Assembly: GCA_902571385.1 (NCBI GenBank)
Contig: CACGBK010000003.1
Location: forward strand, 24,001 to 88,000
DNA: 64,000 nt
Reading direction: 5' to 3'
Source: an uncultured Candidatus Actinomarina sp.
GTDB lineage: Bacteria; Actinomycetota; Acidimicrobiia; Actinomarinales; Actinomarinaceae
The notes below the pieces were generated by a model, which worked only from the letters and a program-made list of their open reading frames with translations, ran no database searches and was not told where the DNA came from. The position numbers and the translations under genes were made by a program. Below, piece after piece: positions 42,515 to 51,979 of the stretch (positions are counted from its first letter, which is position 1; every line of letters begins with the position of its first letter).

Positions 42515-43412
42515 GAAATTATTCCTTGGGAACACTTCAATAAATTTTTATGAAAAAAGAAAATTATTACAGAATATATTAATTATTGAAGTATTAATTT
42601 TCATAATTGTTTTCAGTAGTGCTGCATTTGGAATTTTGAATTTAAATTTTTCAGTTGATTTTACTGGGGGTACAACTTACCAATTTTCATCTGAATACGA
42701 TAAAGATGACATTGATGAAATTTTACAAAATGAAATATTAGAAGTGTCTAGATATCAAACTTTTGAAAATTCTAATTCAATTCTTTTCAGAGCTGTAGAA
42801 GGTACTCAATCAGAAGAATCTCAATTTCTTAATTACTTAGCAAACAAATTTAATATAGATGCAAATGACATTGAATTTCAAAGGGTAGGCCCGACATTTG
42901 GTCAAGAAATTACATCTAGTGGAATACGTGCATTAGTTATCTTCCTATCTTTTATAGTGTTACTTATTTCTATCAGGTTCCAATTCCAATTTTCTATAGT
43001 TGCACTTATTGCTTTAATTCATGATCTATTTATTTGCACATCTATATATTTGTTATTGAATTTTGAAATAACTCCATCAACAGTCATAGCTTTGTTAACT
43101 ATTCTTGGTTACTCATTGTATGATACGGTTATTTTATTTGATAAGTTAAGAGACTCACAAAGGCTAAATAAAGAATCAGATTTATCTAGTAAAACTTTGA
43201 ATAAAACATTCAATGAAATTTTAATGAGAAGTATTAATACTTCAATTACATCTGCGGTTCCAATTGCATCAATTCTATTCATAGGAAATATTATCGGACT
43301 TTCTGGTACGCTTACGGATTTCGCCTTACCACTATTTATTGGAATAATTTCTGGAACTTACAGCTCTATATTTGTAACAATTCCCTTTTTATCAAAGATA
43401 ATTAATAAATAA
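42507..43412 (+). CDS. secF: Protein translocase subunit SecF
   Basis: 301 residues. NLNFSVDFTGGTTYQF is the SecF signature; ALIHDLFICTSIYLL and TILGYSLYDTVILFDKLRD follow in the membrane part. The ATG at 42507 has a Shine-Dalgarno-like GAGGA (42494-42498) in good position; the in-frame ATG at 42492 has none. In many actinobacteria apt lies between secF and rel; it is missing here. Confidence 0.93.
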   Translation: MFKKLFLGNTSINFYEKRKLLQNILIIEVLIFIIVFSSAAFGILNLNFSVDFTGGTTYQFSSEYDKDDIDEILQNEILEVSRYQTFENSNSILFRAVEGTQSEESQFLNYLANKFNIDANDIEFQRVGPTFGQEITSSGIRALVIFLSFIVLLISIRFQFQFSIVALIALIHDLFICTSIYLLLNFEITPSTVIALLTILGYSLYDTVILFDKLRDSQRLNKESDLSSKTLNKTFNEILMRSINTSITSAVPIASILFIGNIIGLSGTLTDFALPLFIGIISGTYSSIFVTIPFLSKIINK

Positions 43413-43421
43413 AAACTTTAC

Positions 43422-43427
43422 TACCAT
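43422..43427 (+). promoter_or_regulatory. -10 element, leaderless promoter of rel
   Basis: TACCAT, six bases before the ATG at 43434. Confidence 0.4.
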
Positions 43428-43433
43428 TAAATT

Positions 43434-45593
43434 ATGGTAAAAAATCCTGACGTTCTAAAAGCTGATGATTTATTTAATGATTTATGTGCAAAATTTACAA
43501 AAAATAAAAAAATTTTAGAAAAAGCATATCATTTTGCGTCTAATGGACATGATACCCAGAAAAGAGCATCGGGAGAACCATATATTACTCATCCTTTACA
43601 GGTAGCACTTTACTTATCAGATCTAAATATGGATATAGAGACAATAATCGCTGCTATATTGCATGATTTAATTGAAGATACTGATATCACTTATAAAGAC
43701 ATTAAAAAAGAATTTGGAATCGAAGTAGCAAATATTGTTGATGGTGTAACGAAGTTAGACAAGATTCAGTACAACACAAATGAAGAAGCTAAAGCTGATG
43801 CAATTAGAAAAATGGTTATTGCAATGTCAAAAGATATACGAGTTCTAATTTTAAAACTCGCCGATAGATTGCACAATATCCAGACTATTAAATATTTGGA
43901 TGATCATAAACAAGAGAGGATTGCCAGCGAAACACTATATGTATATGCTCCATTAGCACATAGACTTGGTCTCCAAAATATTAAGCACATTTTAGAAGAC
44001 GTGTCGTTTGGTTTATTACATAAAAATCAAAACTTAGAAATTGAGAGTTTAATTGATAAATCAGCACCAAATAGAGAAAAAAATATAAAAAAATCCATGA
44101 AAGTTATAGAAAATCTTTTATCTGATAATTCCTTGTCTGCTGAAGTTGTAGGACGACCAAAGCATAATTATTCAATCTATAAAAAGATCATAAATAATGG
44201 TTTAACTTTTAATGAAATTAATGATCTAGTTGGATTAAGAATACTGACAGATGATGTCAAAAATTGCTACACAATTTTAGGACTAATACATGCTAATTTT
44301 CAACCTGTACTTGGTAGATTCAAAGATTTCATATCTATGCCTAAATTTAACTTATATCAAAGTTTGCATACAACCGTATTGACTGAAACGGGGCAAAAAA
44401 TGGAGATACAAATAAGAACCCATGATATGCACTATAGAGCAGAGTACGGAGTGGCTGCACATTGGAAATATAAAGAAAAACCACAAAATGATTTACAGAA
44501 ATGGGCCTCAGATCTATCAGATTTAACGGATGAATATCCTGATCCGAATGAATTTTTAAACCATATGAAACTCGACCTCTATGAAGATGAAGTATTTTGT
44601 CTTACTCCTAAAGGAGATGTTATTACATTGCCCCAAGGTTCAACACCTGTTGATTTTGCTTTTTCAGTCCATACTCAAGTTGGTGAAAAACTTATAGGAG
44701 CAAAGATCAATGGTAAGTTGGTAAATTTAAGTACTACGTTATCTACTGGAGATACAATTGAAGTATTAACAACAAAAGAAAATAACAAAGGGCCAAGTAG
44801 AGATTGGTTATCGTTCGTTAAAACTACACGTGCAAGATCAAAAATTAAACAATGGTATCAAAAGCAACTTAAAGATGAAGACATACAAAAAGGAAAGCAA
44901 ATTCTTAACACATGGTTAGAAGACAACGATGAAATATTTAACTATTCAGATAAAGACACAATATTAAATGAACTTCTTAATATTTTAAAATATCCAAACT
45001 ACGAAACAATATATCAAAATCTTGGTAATGGGAATATTAAAATCACAAATGTAGGTAATAAAATACGCAAATTTGTATTTCCTGAAGAAATTACTGAAGA
45101 GGAAGATATACTTTCACCTGATCAATATCAATCAACAGATGATCAGTTGGTTATTGTTGAAGGATATGATGATATAAAAGTACGTATGGCAAGATGTTGT
45201 GTCCCTGTACCAGGTGATGATATTCTTGGTTTTATCACGATTTCGAATGGTATCTCAATTCATAGGTCTGATTGTTTAAATATAAGGATAGATAGTTCCA
45301 AAGGCGAGAGAATTATTGATGTAACATGGGGCTTTAATTCACAAACTGGATCTATCGTGTGGTTGGAAATTGAAGCAATTGATAGGCCTTATTTACTTAG
45401 AGACGCAACTATAGCAATTTCTGATAATGGCGGTAACATTCTTGTAGCCAAATCATTAACCAACAGTAAACGTATTGTTACTTTGTTATTTCAAGTAGAG
45501 GTAAGTGGTAATGAACAGCTTGATTCAATAATAAGCGATGCTAAAGATATTGAAAATGTGTTTGACGTTCAAAGAGTAAATCCAGGTAATTAA
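43434..45593 (+). CDS. rel: Bifunctional (p)ppGpp synthetase/hydrolase Rel
   Basis: 719 residues. The HD hydrolase domain has LHDLIEDT at 76-83; the synthetase domain has GRFKDFISMPKFNLYQSLHTT with RFKD (the RXKD form of bifunctional Rel, not the EXDD form of RelA) and EIQIRTHDMHYRAEYG. TGS (about 385-445) and C-terminal ACT domains follow. It makes and breaks the stringent-response alarmone. Confidence 0.96.
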   Translation: MVKNPDVLKADDLFNDLCAKFTKNKKILEKAYHFASNGHDTQKRASGEPYITHPLQVALYLSDLNMDIETIIAAILHDLIEDTDITYKDIKKEFGIEVANIVDGVTKLDKIQYNTNEEAKADAIRKMVIAMSKDIRVLILKLADRLHNIQTIKYLDDHKQERIASETLYVYAPLAHRLGLQNIKHILEDVSFGLLHKNQNLEIESLIDKSAPNREKNIKKSMKVIENLLSDNSLSAEVVGRPKHNYSIYKKIINNGLTFNEINDLVGLRILTDDVKNCYTILGLIHANFQPVLGRFKDFISMPKFNLYQSLHTTVLTETGQKMEIQIRTHDMHYRAEYGVAAHWKYKEKPQNDLQKWASDLSDLTDEYPDPNEFLNHMKLDLYEDEVFCLTPKGDVITLPQGSTPVDFAFSVHTQVGEKLIGAKINGKLVNLSTTLSTGDTIEVLTTKENNKGPSRDWLSFVKTTRARSKIKQWYQKQLKDEDIQKGKQILNTWLEDNDEIFNYSDKDTILNELLNILKYPNYETIYQNLGNGNIKITNVGNKIRKFVFPEEITEEEDILSPDQYQSTDDQLVIVEGYDDIKVRMARCCVPVPGDDILGFITISNGISIHRSDCLNIRIDSSKGERIIDVTWGFNSQTGSIVWLEIEAIDRPYLLRDATIAISDNGGNILVAKSLTNSKRIVTLLFQVEVSGNEQLDSIISDAKDIENVFDVQRVNPGN

Positions 45594-45595
45594 AA

Positions 45596-46219
45596 TTGGA
45601 CGACATATTTACCTACACAAGTTTCACAACATCAAATTGTTATATATTAACACCGGATATACAAAATGGTATTTCCTACGTCATTGACTTACCTCCAGAT
45701 CTAAGTGACGTATTAAATTACATCAAATCAAAAAATTTAACTATAGGCGGAGCACTTGTAACACACGGGCACTTTGATCATGCTTTAGGTATGAGTTCAT
45801 TTGACGGTTCTATATATATTAATTTGGATGATGAACAGTTAGCACGGAATCCTGAAGAACAACTTAAAGGATTTGCTGGTCTTAATCTAAATCCATCAAA
45901 GTATGAAGGTAATTTAATATCAGTTGATGATTTAAATAATGACGTGAAAGTACACAGTAATCCTGGTCACACTAAGGGTTCTACCAGTTTTGAATTTCCA
46001 GATATGGGTGTTGTGTTTACTGGCGACTTTGTATTTAAAGATGGCATAGGAAGAACTGATTTGTATTCTGGAAATACAAACGAAATGATTCATTCATTAA
46101 ATAGTGTATTTACCATTTTTCCAAATGATTATCTCATCTATCCCGGACACGGGGATAAAGACACAGTAAAATCAATTAAAAACAACAATTTATTAGTAAG
46201 AGAATATTTAAATGATTGA
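45596..46219 (+). CDS. MBL-fold metallo-hydrolase (glyoxalase II-like)
   Basis: 207 residues, TTG start. ALVTHGHFDHALG gives the HxHxDH metal motif, with further His in SNPGHTKGS, the Asp in VFTGDFVF and LIYPGHGDK. By place (between rel and hisS) it corresponds to the actinobacterial conserved glyoxalase II-like protein. The substrate is unknown. It overlaps hisS by eight bases. Confidence 0.88.
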   Translation: MDDIFTYTSFTTSNCYILTPDIQNGISYVIDLPPDLSDVLNYIKSKNLTIGGALVTHGHFDHALGMSSFDGSIYINLDDEQLARNPEEQLKGFAGLNLNPSKYEGNLISVDDLNNDVKVHSNPGHTKGSTSFEFPDMGVVFTGDFVFKDGIGRTDLYSGNTNEMIHSLNSVFTIFPNDYLIYPGHGDKDTVKSIKNNNLLVREYLND

Positions 46220-47384
46220 GCAAGTTAAAGGTACAAGAAACTTATATGGGTTAGACGCTCAAAAATATTTATATATTTATGATATTTTTCTTAGCTCATT
46301 CAACAGTTATGGATACGATTTAATTGAGTTACCAACTATTGAACATAAAGAATTATTTAATAAGTCTATTGGAGAGAATTCCGAAATTGTCACAAAACAG
46401 ATGTATGAATTTAAAGACAAAGGTAACAGGGATCTTGTTTTAAGGCCAGAAGCAACAGCAAGTGTAGTAAGATTTCATAATGAATTTTTCAAAAATGAAT
46501 CAAAAAAATATTCATATTTTGGAAAAATGTTCCGATATGAAAATCCTCAAAAAAATCGTTACAGAGAATTTATCCAGGCTGGTGCAGAAATAGTAGGAAC
46601 TATTGATAAATACTCAGATTTACAGATACTGAAAACTTCAATAAGATTTTTGTCATTATTAAAAGTAAATTCGAAATTAAATATAAACACTATAGGAACT
46701 AAAGAAGAACGAGAAGGATATATACGTGAACTAGATAAGTATTTCTTTAAAAATAAAAATGAATTATCTAAAGAAAGTGTGGAGAAAATTGGTAAAAATA
46801 CTTTAAGAATTCTTGATTCGAATGATCCGTTTGATAATCAAATAACCGATTTAGCACCGGTTATTTATGACTTTCTTAGTAATGAAACATTAGACCAATA
46901 TGAAACTTTTAAAAAAGAGTTAATGAATGAAGGTATAGATTTTGCAGAAAATCCTAAACTAGTTAGAGGATTAGATTATTACAACGATTTAACATTTGAG
47001 TTTATTGCTAATGGTACAGTCGTAGGTGGTGGAGGTAGGTACGACGGTCTTTCAGAGATTCTTGGATTAGGAAAAATATCAGGAGTAGGGGTAGCATTTG
47101 GAGTAGATAGATTAATAAATACAGTCAATTCCACTCCTCATAAAATTAAAGTTATGTTGATAGCTCAAAATTTATCAGATTTGAATTTTGTTAGTACTAA
47201 ATTAGACAAAGCTGGAATAAGTTATTTATTACCTGTTAGAGACAGCAAAGAAAATACTCAATATAAAGAAGCAATCAAAAACAATGTCGATTATGTTATA
47301 AATTGTTCTGAAAATACTATTAAGAACATTAACAATAACGAATCAATGAAGTTTAATATAAGTAACTTACGAAAATTAATATGA
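46212..47384 (+). CDS. hisS: Histidyl-tRNA synthetase
   Basis: 390 residues, somewhat short. Motif 2 is FRYENPQKNRYREFIQAGAE; LRPEATASVVRF and the histidine-binding LVRGLDYYNDLTFEF are present; motif 3 is SGVGVAFGVDRL. The C-terminal anticodon domain is reduced (about 85 residues). ATGA overlap with aspS. Confidence 0.95.
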   Translation: MIEQVKGTRNLYGLDAQKYLYIYDIFLSSFNSYGYDLIELPTIEHKELFNKSIGENSEIVTKQMYEFKDKGNRDLVLRPEATASVVRFHNEFFKNESKKYSYFGKMFRYENPQKNRYREFIQAGAEIVGTIDKYSDLQILKTSIRFLSLLKVNSKLNINTIGTKEEREGYIRELDKYFFKNKNELSKESVEKIGKNTLRILDSNDPFDNQITDLAPVIYDFLSNETLDQYETFKKELMNEGIDFAENPKLVRGLDYYNDLTFEFIANGTVVGGGGRYDGLSEILGLGKISGVGVAFGVDRLINTVNSTPHKIKVMLIAQNLSDLNFVSTKLDKAGISYLLPVRDSKENTQYKEAIKNNVDYVINCSENTIKNINNNESMKFNISNLRKLI

Positions 47385-49081
47385 ACATATCAGAGTTAAA
47401 AAATAAAGCTACAAACAGTGAAGTTACTAACTTAATGGGTTGGGTAAGTAGTGTTCGTGATCATGGAAATCTTATATTTATTGAATTAAGAGACACCGAT
47501 TCAAGAATACAGTTAGTACTAGACGCTGAGAAGGTTGAGTTAGACACATTTAAATCAGAATACTATATATCAATTGATGGAGAATTTATTAAAAGAGATC
47601 CTGCAATGATAAATGAATCACAACCTTTAGGTGAATTTGAAATCAATGTTAAAAATTTCAATATTCTTTCAAAAAGTAAAACGTTGCCATTTCAATTAGA
47701 TGACTCACTTGATACAGACGAAAACATACGACTTCAATATCGATATCTTGATCTAAGACGAGAAGATATGAAAAAAAATATTATTACTCGATCTGAAACA
47801 TTTAAATCTATAAGAGGAACAATGAACGAATTAGGATTTTTAGAACTTGACACTCCAACGTTAACTAAGTCGACGCCAGAGGGTGCTAAAGACTTTCTTG
47901 TCCCTTCACGTAAACAAAATGGGGCTTTCTACGCATTACCGCAATCACCTCAAATGTATAAACAATTATTCATGGTGTCTGGTTTTGATAAATACTACCA
48001 AATTGCTAAGTGTTACAGAGATGAAGATTCAAGAAAAGATAGACAGCCAGAGTTTACTCAACTTGATTTAGAAATATCGAATGGATCCCCTGAAATAGTT
48101 AGAGAAGTTACTGAATCAATAGTAAAAAATCTTTTAACTGACGTATATGAATTAGAAGTTGAAATACCTTTTATAGATATGACATATGATGAAGCTATAA
48201 ATACATATGGTACAGATAAGCCTGATCTTAGAATAAAAAATAAAATTCAAGACTTTACAAATATCTTTAAAAAAACTGAAATTAAATTTATAAAGTCTGC
48301 ATTAGAAAATAATGGATTTGTAAAAGGATTTGTTACAGAAGATATTTTATCTAGATCACAAATAGATGAATTAGATGAAATAGTAAGAGAAAATGGTAGC
48401 AGTGGTCTTGGTTGGTTTAAGATCGAAAATAATGAAGTTAGTGGTCCTTTATCTAAAATTATTACTGATGATGAAAAAAATGAAATATTACAACTTGGTG
48501 AAGGAATGCTTATTTTTCAATCAGGCACAAAGGAAATATATCCAATTCTTGATATTTTAAGAAGATCAATATTTAAGCCAGATGATACGTTAAATTTTTT
48601 GTGGATTTACGACTTTCCTTATTTTGAAACAGAAGATGGGGAAATGCAGCCGTCACATCACCCCTTTACATCACCAAAAGATGTTACAAGCTTTGTAGAA
48701 GATCCTACTTCTTCAAAAGCATTGCATTATGATTTAGTCCTTAATGGATCTGAACTAGGTTCGGGTTCACAAAGAATTAATGATCCGTCTATTCAAACAA
48801 AAGTACTCGAAATGTGGGGTTTGTCAGATAACGATATTAAAAATAGGTTTGGATGGTTTATAGAAGCCCTGTCTTATGGAACTCCTCAACATGCAGGAAT
48901 TGCACTAGGCATAGACAGATTTGTTGCTGTTATGTTAAATACCGATTCAATAAGGGATGTAATTCCTTTCCCGAAAACTCAATCAGGTTTAGATCCTTTA
49001 ACTGGTGCACCAAGTGTTATTTTTGAAAATGAACTAACTGAATATAATTTAAAATATATTGAGGAAATTAATGAAGAGTAA
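47381..49081 (+). CDS. aspS: Aspartyl-tRNA synthetase, probably non-discriminating
   Basis: 566 residues, bacterial type with GAD insertion. RYLDLRREDM (motif 1 area), QSPQMYKQLFMVSGFDKYYQIAKCYRDED (motif 2), GIALGIDRFVAVML (motif 3). In the anticodon domain the sequence is GWVSSVRDHGNLIF, with His28 where discriminating enzymes usually have Leu; His at this place is typical of enzymes that also charge tRNA-Asn, which needs GatCAB. That is inference from family knowledge. Confidence 0.95.
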   Translation: MNISELKNKATNSEVTNLMGWVSSVRDHGNLIFIELRDTDSRIQLVLDAEKVELDTFKSEYYISIDGEFIKRDPAMINESQPLGEFEINVKNFNILSKSKTLPFQLDDSLDTDENIRLQYRYLDLRREDMKKNIITRSETFKSIRGTMNELGFLELDTPTLTKSTPEGAKDFLVPSRKQNGAFYALPQSPQMYKQLFMVSGFDKYYQIAKCYRDEDSRKDRQPEFTQLDLEISNGSPEIVREVTESIVKNLLTDVYELEVEIPFIDMTYDEAINTYGTDKPDLRIKNKIQDFTNIFKKTEIKFIKSALENNGFVKGFVTEDILSRSQIDELDEIVRENGSSGLGWFKIENNEVSGPLSKIITDDEKNEILQLGEGMLIFQSGTKEIYPILDILRRSIFKPDDTLNFLWIYDFPYFETEDGEMQPSHHPFTSPKDVTSFVEDPTSSKALHYDLVLNGSELGSGSQRINDPSIQTKVLEMWGLSDNDIKNRFGWFIEALSYGTPQHAGIALGIDRFVAVMLNTDSIRDVIPFPKTQSGLDPLTGAPSVIFENELTEYNLKYIEEINEE

Positions 49082-51605
49082 TGAGATAAGAAACGCTTTT
49101 TTAGAATATTTTAAGAATTCAGATCATAAAATCATGCCGTCTGCATCACTAATTCCAATTGATGATACGTTGTTGTTCACAGCTGCTGGTATGGTACCGT
49201 TTAAAGATTATTTTCTTGGTAATGCAAAACCCCTAAGTAATAACTTAGTTTCTTCCCAAAAATGCATAAGAACTGTTGATATTGACATAATTGGAGATAC
49301 AGATAGACATTTAACTTTTTTTGAAATGTTAGGAAACTTTAGTATTGGTGAATATTTTAAAGAAGATGCAATTAAACATGCATATAAATTTATAACAGAA
49401 GATTTGAAAATCAATCCTGAGGACTTGTGGTTTACGGTATATAAAGATGATGATGAGTCATTTAATATTTGGAAGGACGTTATAGGTGTTCCTGAGGAAA
49501 AAATTCAAAGAGGAGACAAAGATAATTTCTGGCAGATGAATATACCTGGTCCTTGTGGTCCCTGTTCTGAAATATTTATAGATAGAGGTGAAGAATATGG
49601 TGATGATGGTGGACCTATTGGTGGTGGAGAAGATAGATTTATAGAAATTTGGAATTTAGTCTTTATGGAGTCTATACAGGATGAACCATATAATGTAATC
49701 GGCGAACTTCCAGCTAAAAATATTGATACAGGGATGGGTCTTGAAAGAATTGCTATGGTTCTACAAGATAAAAGTTCACCATTCGAAATTGATACATTTT
49801 TACCAATATATAACCTTTTGAAACCGAAAATTAAAAATGAAAATACTAAATTTGAAAGAATTGTATTAGACCATATGAAGGCTTCTACATTTATGATATC
49901 TGATGGAGTTGTTCCTACAAATGAAGGAAGGGGTTATATTTTACGTCGGTTAATCAGGAGGGCAATTAGAGCTTTTTATGGCTTAACAACCAATATTGAA
50001 AGCTTAGAGTTTTTAATTAATCCCATAATTGATGTTTATGCTGATCACTATCCAGAATTATTAAAGAATAAAGACAAGATATTAAAACTTTATTTAACTG
50101 AGGAAAAATTATTTCATAAAACATTAGAAAAAGGAACAATCGAAATTCAAAAGTTAATTAAAGATAAAAAATCATTTAATGAAGAGAAAGCTTTTTTCTT
50201 ATTTGAAACATTTGGATTTCCATATGAATTAACAAAGGAAATAGCATTTGAGAATGGCATTACACTTGAAGATAGTAAATATATGAAAAAATTTGAAGAA
50301 CATCAGGCTAAATCAAGTACGTTTAAAAAAGAATCGACTGAAAATTCAAATATTGACGTTGATTGCAATATTTTTACAGGATATGAAGAAACATCAACTC
50401 TTAGTGATGTATTGATGGTAAGTGTAAATGAATTGTCTACAACTATTTTTATGGAAAAAAATCCATTCTATTTCGAAGCTGGAGGACAGATATCCGATCA
50501 AGGTAAAATTATTTATGAAGATAGTGAATATCAAGTAGATGAGGTAATCCAAACAAGTTCTGGGGCTATTGGGATTACAATCAATCAAAGTTTAACCATT
50601 TCTAAAGGTGAAAAGATTGAATCAGTAGTGGACGATTCCTTTAGAAGGTCTGTTTCAAAAAGTCATACGTCAGCACATATTGTACATTCATCTCTCAGAC
50701 AAATTCTTGGAGATCATGTCGCACAAGCGGGTTCATATGTTGCACCAGGTAGATTTAGATTCGACTTTAGCCATTCTGAGAAAGTATCATCAGAACAATT
50801 ATCTGAAATATTCACATTAAGTAACAAAAATGTATTTCAGGATTTAGATGTTTCTACAAAAGTAATGAATATTGATGATGCCAAAAAAGAAGGTGCATTA
50901 GCTTTTTTTGGTGATAAATATGAAGACGATGTAAGAGTAGTCAACATAGGGGAATTTTCAAAAGAATTATGTGGCGGAACTCATGTGGGGAATTCCAATG
51001 AAATTGGATTAATTGTATTATTAAACGAATCGTCAATAGGTTCTAATTTAAGAAGAGTAGAGATGTTATCTGGTTATGAAGCTTATGATTTTATGACTAA
51101 TGCTTACAATTCCTATAAAAATGTAAGTAACATTCTTAAAACTAACATTGATGATGTGCCATCAAAATTAGAAACCTTTTTAAATACCTATGAAGAGTTA
51201 AAATCAAAAATAGACAAATATAAGCAAATTGAAAATAATCAGATTGTAGACAGCATATCAAATAATTTAAACGTAATAAACAAATTAAAAACATATGTTG
51301 GCTCTATTGAAACTGATAGCGTTGATAGTTTAAGAAATATTGCTGTTACAGCCATCAATAATGAGGTAGCTGATTATGTTTACTTGATTGCAAAAATTGA
51401 TAGCAAATATGTAATTGTTTCGATGAAAAATGAAAAGACAATTAAAGATTTTAACGTTTCTAATTTAGTTATTGAAACTTCCCAAAATTACGGAGGTGGA
51501 GCATCAAAAGATGAAACTTTATCTATTGGAGGTGGACCAAAAGATTATTCAATAGATAAAACTTTGATGTTCGTTAACGAGAATCTAAATAAAATACTCA
51601 AGTGA
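49071..51605 (+). CDS. alaS: Alanyl-tRNA synthetase
   Basis: 844 residues from the ATG at 49071, which has a GAGGA Shine-Dalgarno just upstream (49061-49065); a TTG at 49059 in frame is rejected. Catalytic core FLEYFKNSDHKIMPSASLIP and TFFEMLGNFSIGEYFK; editing domain zinc ligands in SHTSAHIVHSSLRQ and CGGTHVGNSNEIG; C-terminal C-Ala domain ends GGGASKDETLSIGGG. Overlaps aspS by 11 bases and ruvX as GTGA. Confidence 0.96.
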   Translation: MKSNEIRNAFLEYFKNSDHKIMPSASLIPIDDTLLFTAAGMVPFKDYFLGNAKPLSNNLVSSQKCIRTVDIDIIGDTDRHLTFFEMLGNFSIGEYFKEDAIKHAYKFITEDLKINPEDLWFTVYKDDDESFNIWKDVIGVPEEKIQRGDKDNFWQMNIPGPCGPCSEIFIDRGEEYGDDGGPIGGGEDRFIEIWNLVFMESIQDEPYNVIGELPAKNIDTGMGLERIAMVLQDKSSPFEIDTFLPIYNLLKPKIKNENTKFERIVLDHMKASTFMISDGVVPTNEGRGYILRRLIRRAIRAFYGLTTNIESLEFLINPIIDVYADHYPELLKNKDKILKLYLTEEKLFHKTLEKGTIEIQKLIKDKKSFNEEKAFFLFETFGFPYELTKEIAFENGITLEDSKYMKKFEEHQAKSSTFKKESTENSNIDVDCNIFTGYEETSTLSDVLMVSVNELSTTIFMEKNPFYFEAGGQISDQGKIIYEDSEYQVDEVIQTSSGAIGITINQSLTISKGEKIESVVDDSFRRSVSKSHTSAHIVHSSLRQILGDHVAQAGSYVAPGRFRFDFSHSEKVSSEQLSEIFTLSNKNVFQDLDVSTKVMNIDDAKKEGALAFFGDKYEDDVRVVNIGEFSKELCGGTHVGNSNEIGLIVLLNESSIGSNLRRVEMLSGYEAYDFMTNAYNSYKNVSNILKTNIDDVPSKLETFLNTYEELKSKIDKYKQIENNQIVDSISNNLNVINKLKTYVGSIETDSVDSLRNIAVTAINNEVADYVYLIAKIDSKYVIVSMKNEKTIKDFNVSNLVIETSQNYGGGASKDETLSIGGGPKDYSIDKTLMFVNENLNKILK

Positions 51606-51979
51606 AAAATATAATTGGTATTGATTATGGAGAGCGCTTTATAGGTTTGGCAATTAAAAAAAAGTCACTGAACACTCCATATCCATTAAAGATATTAGAC
51701 AGTAAAGAAGCAGATATTTTGGTTGAAATTAAGAAAGTATTAGATGATAACGAAATTGAAGAAATTGTAATTGGATATCCAATAGGTTTAAATAATCATG
51801 AAACTAGGATGACAAAAGTTGTAGATAAATTTATTTCAAATGATTTAAGCAAAATTTGTGAACTGCCAGTTGTAACAGTTGATGAAAGAATGACATCAAA
51901 ATTAATAAACGATAATACTGAAAGAACTGACGATCTAGCAGCTGTTGAAATACTCAATTCTTATTTGATAAATGATTAG
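51602..51979 (+). CDS. ruvX: Putative pre-16S rRNA nuclease (YqgF/RuvX)
   Basis: 125 residues, GTG start overlapping the alaS stop as GTGA. RNase H-like fold: GIDYGERFIGLAI, EEIVIGYPIGLNN, VTVDERMTSKL, and the final DDLAAVEILNSYL. Acts in 16S rRNA 5' maturation and is also studied as a resolvase-like fold, of interest since ruvC is not seen here. Confidence 0.92.
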   Translation: MKNIIGIDYGERFIGLAIKKKSLNTPYPLKILDSKEADILVEIKKVLDDNEIEEIVIGYPIGLNNHETRMTKVVDKFISNDLSKICELPVVTVDERMTSKLINDNTERTDDLAAVEILNSYLIND

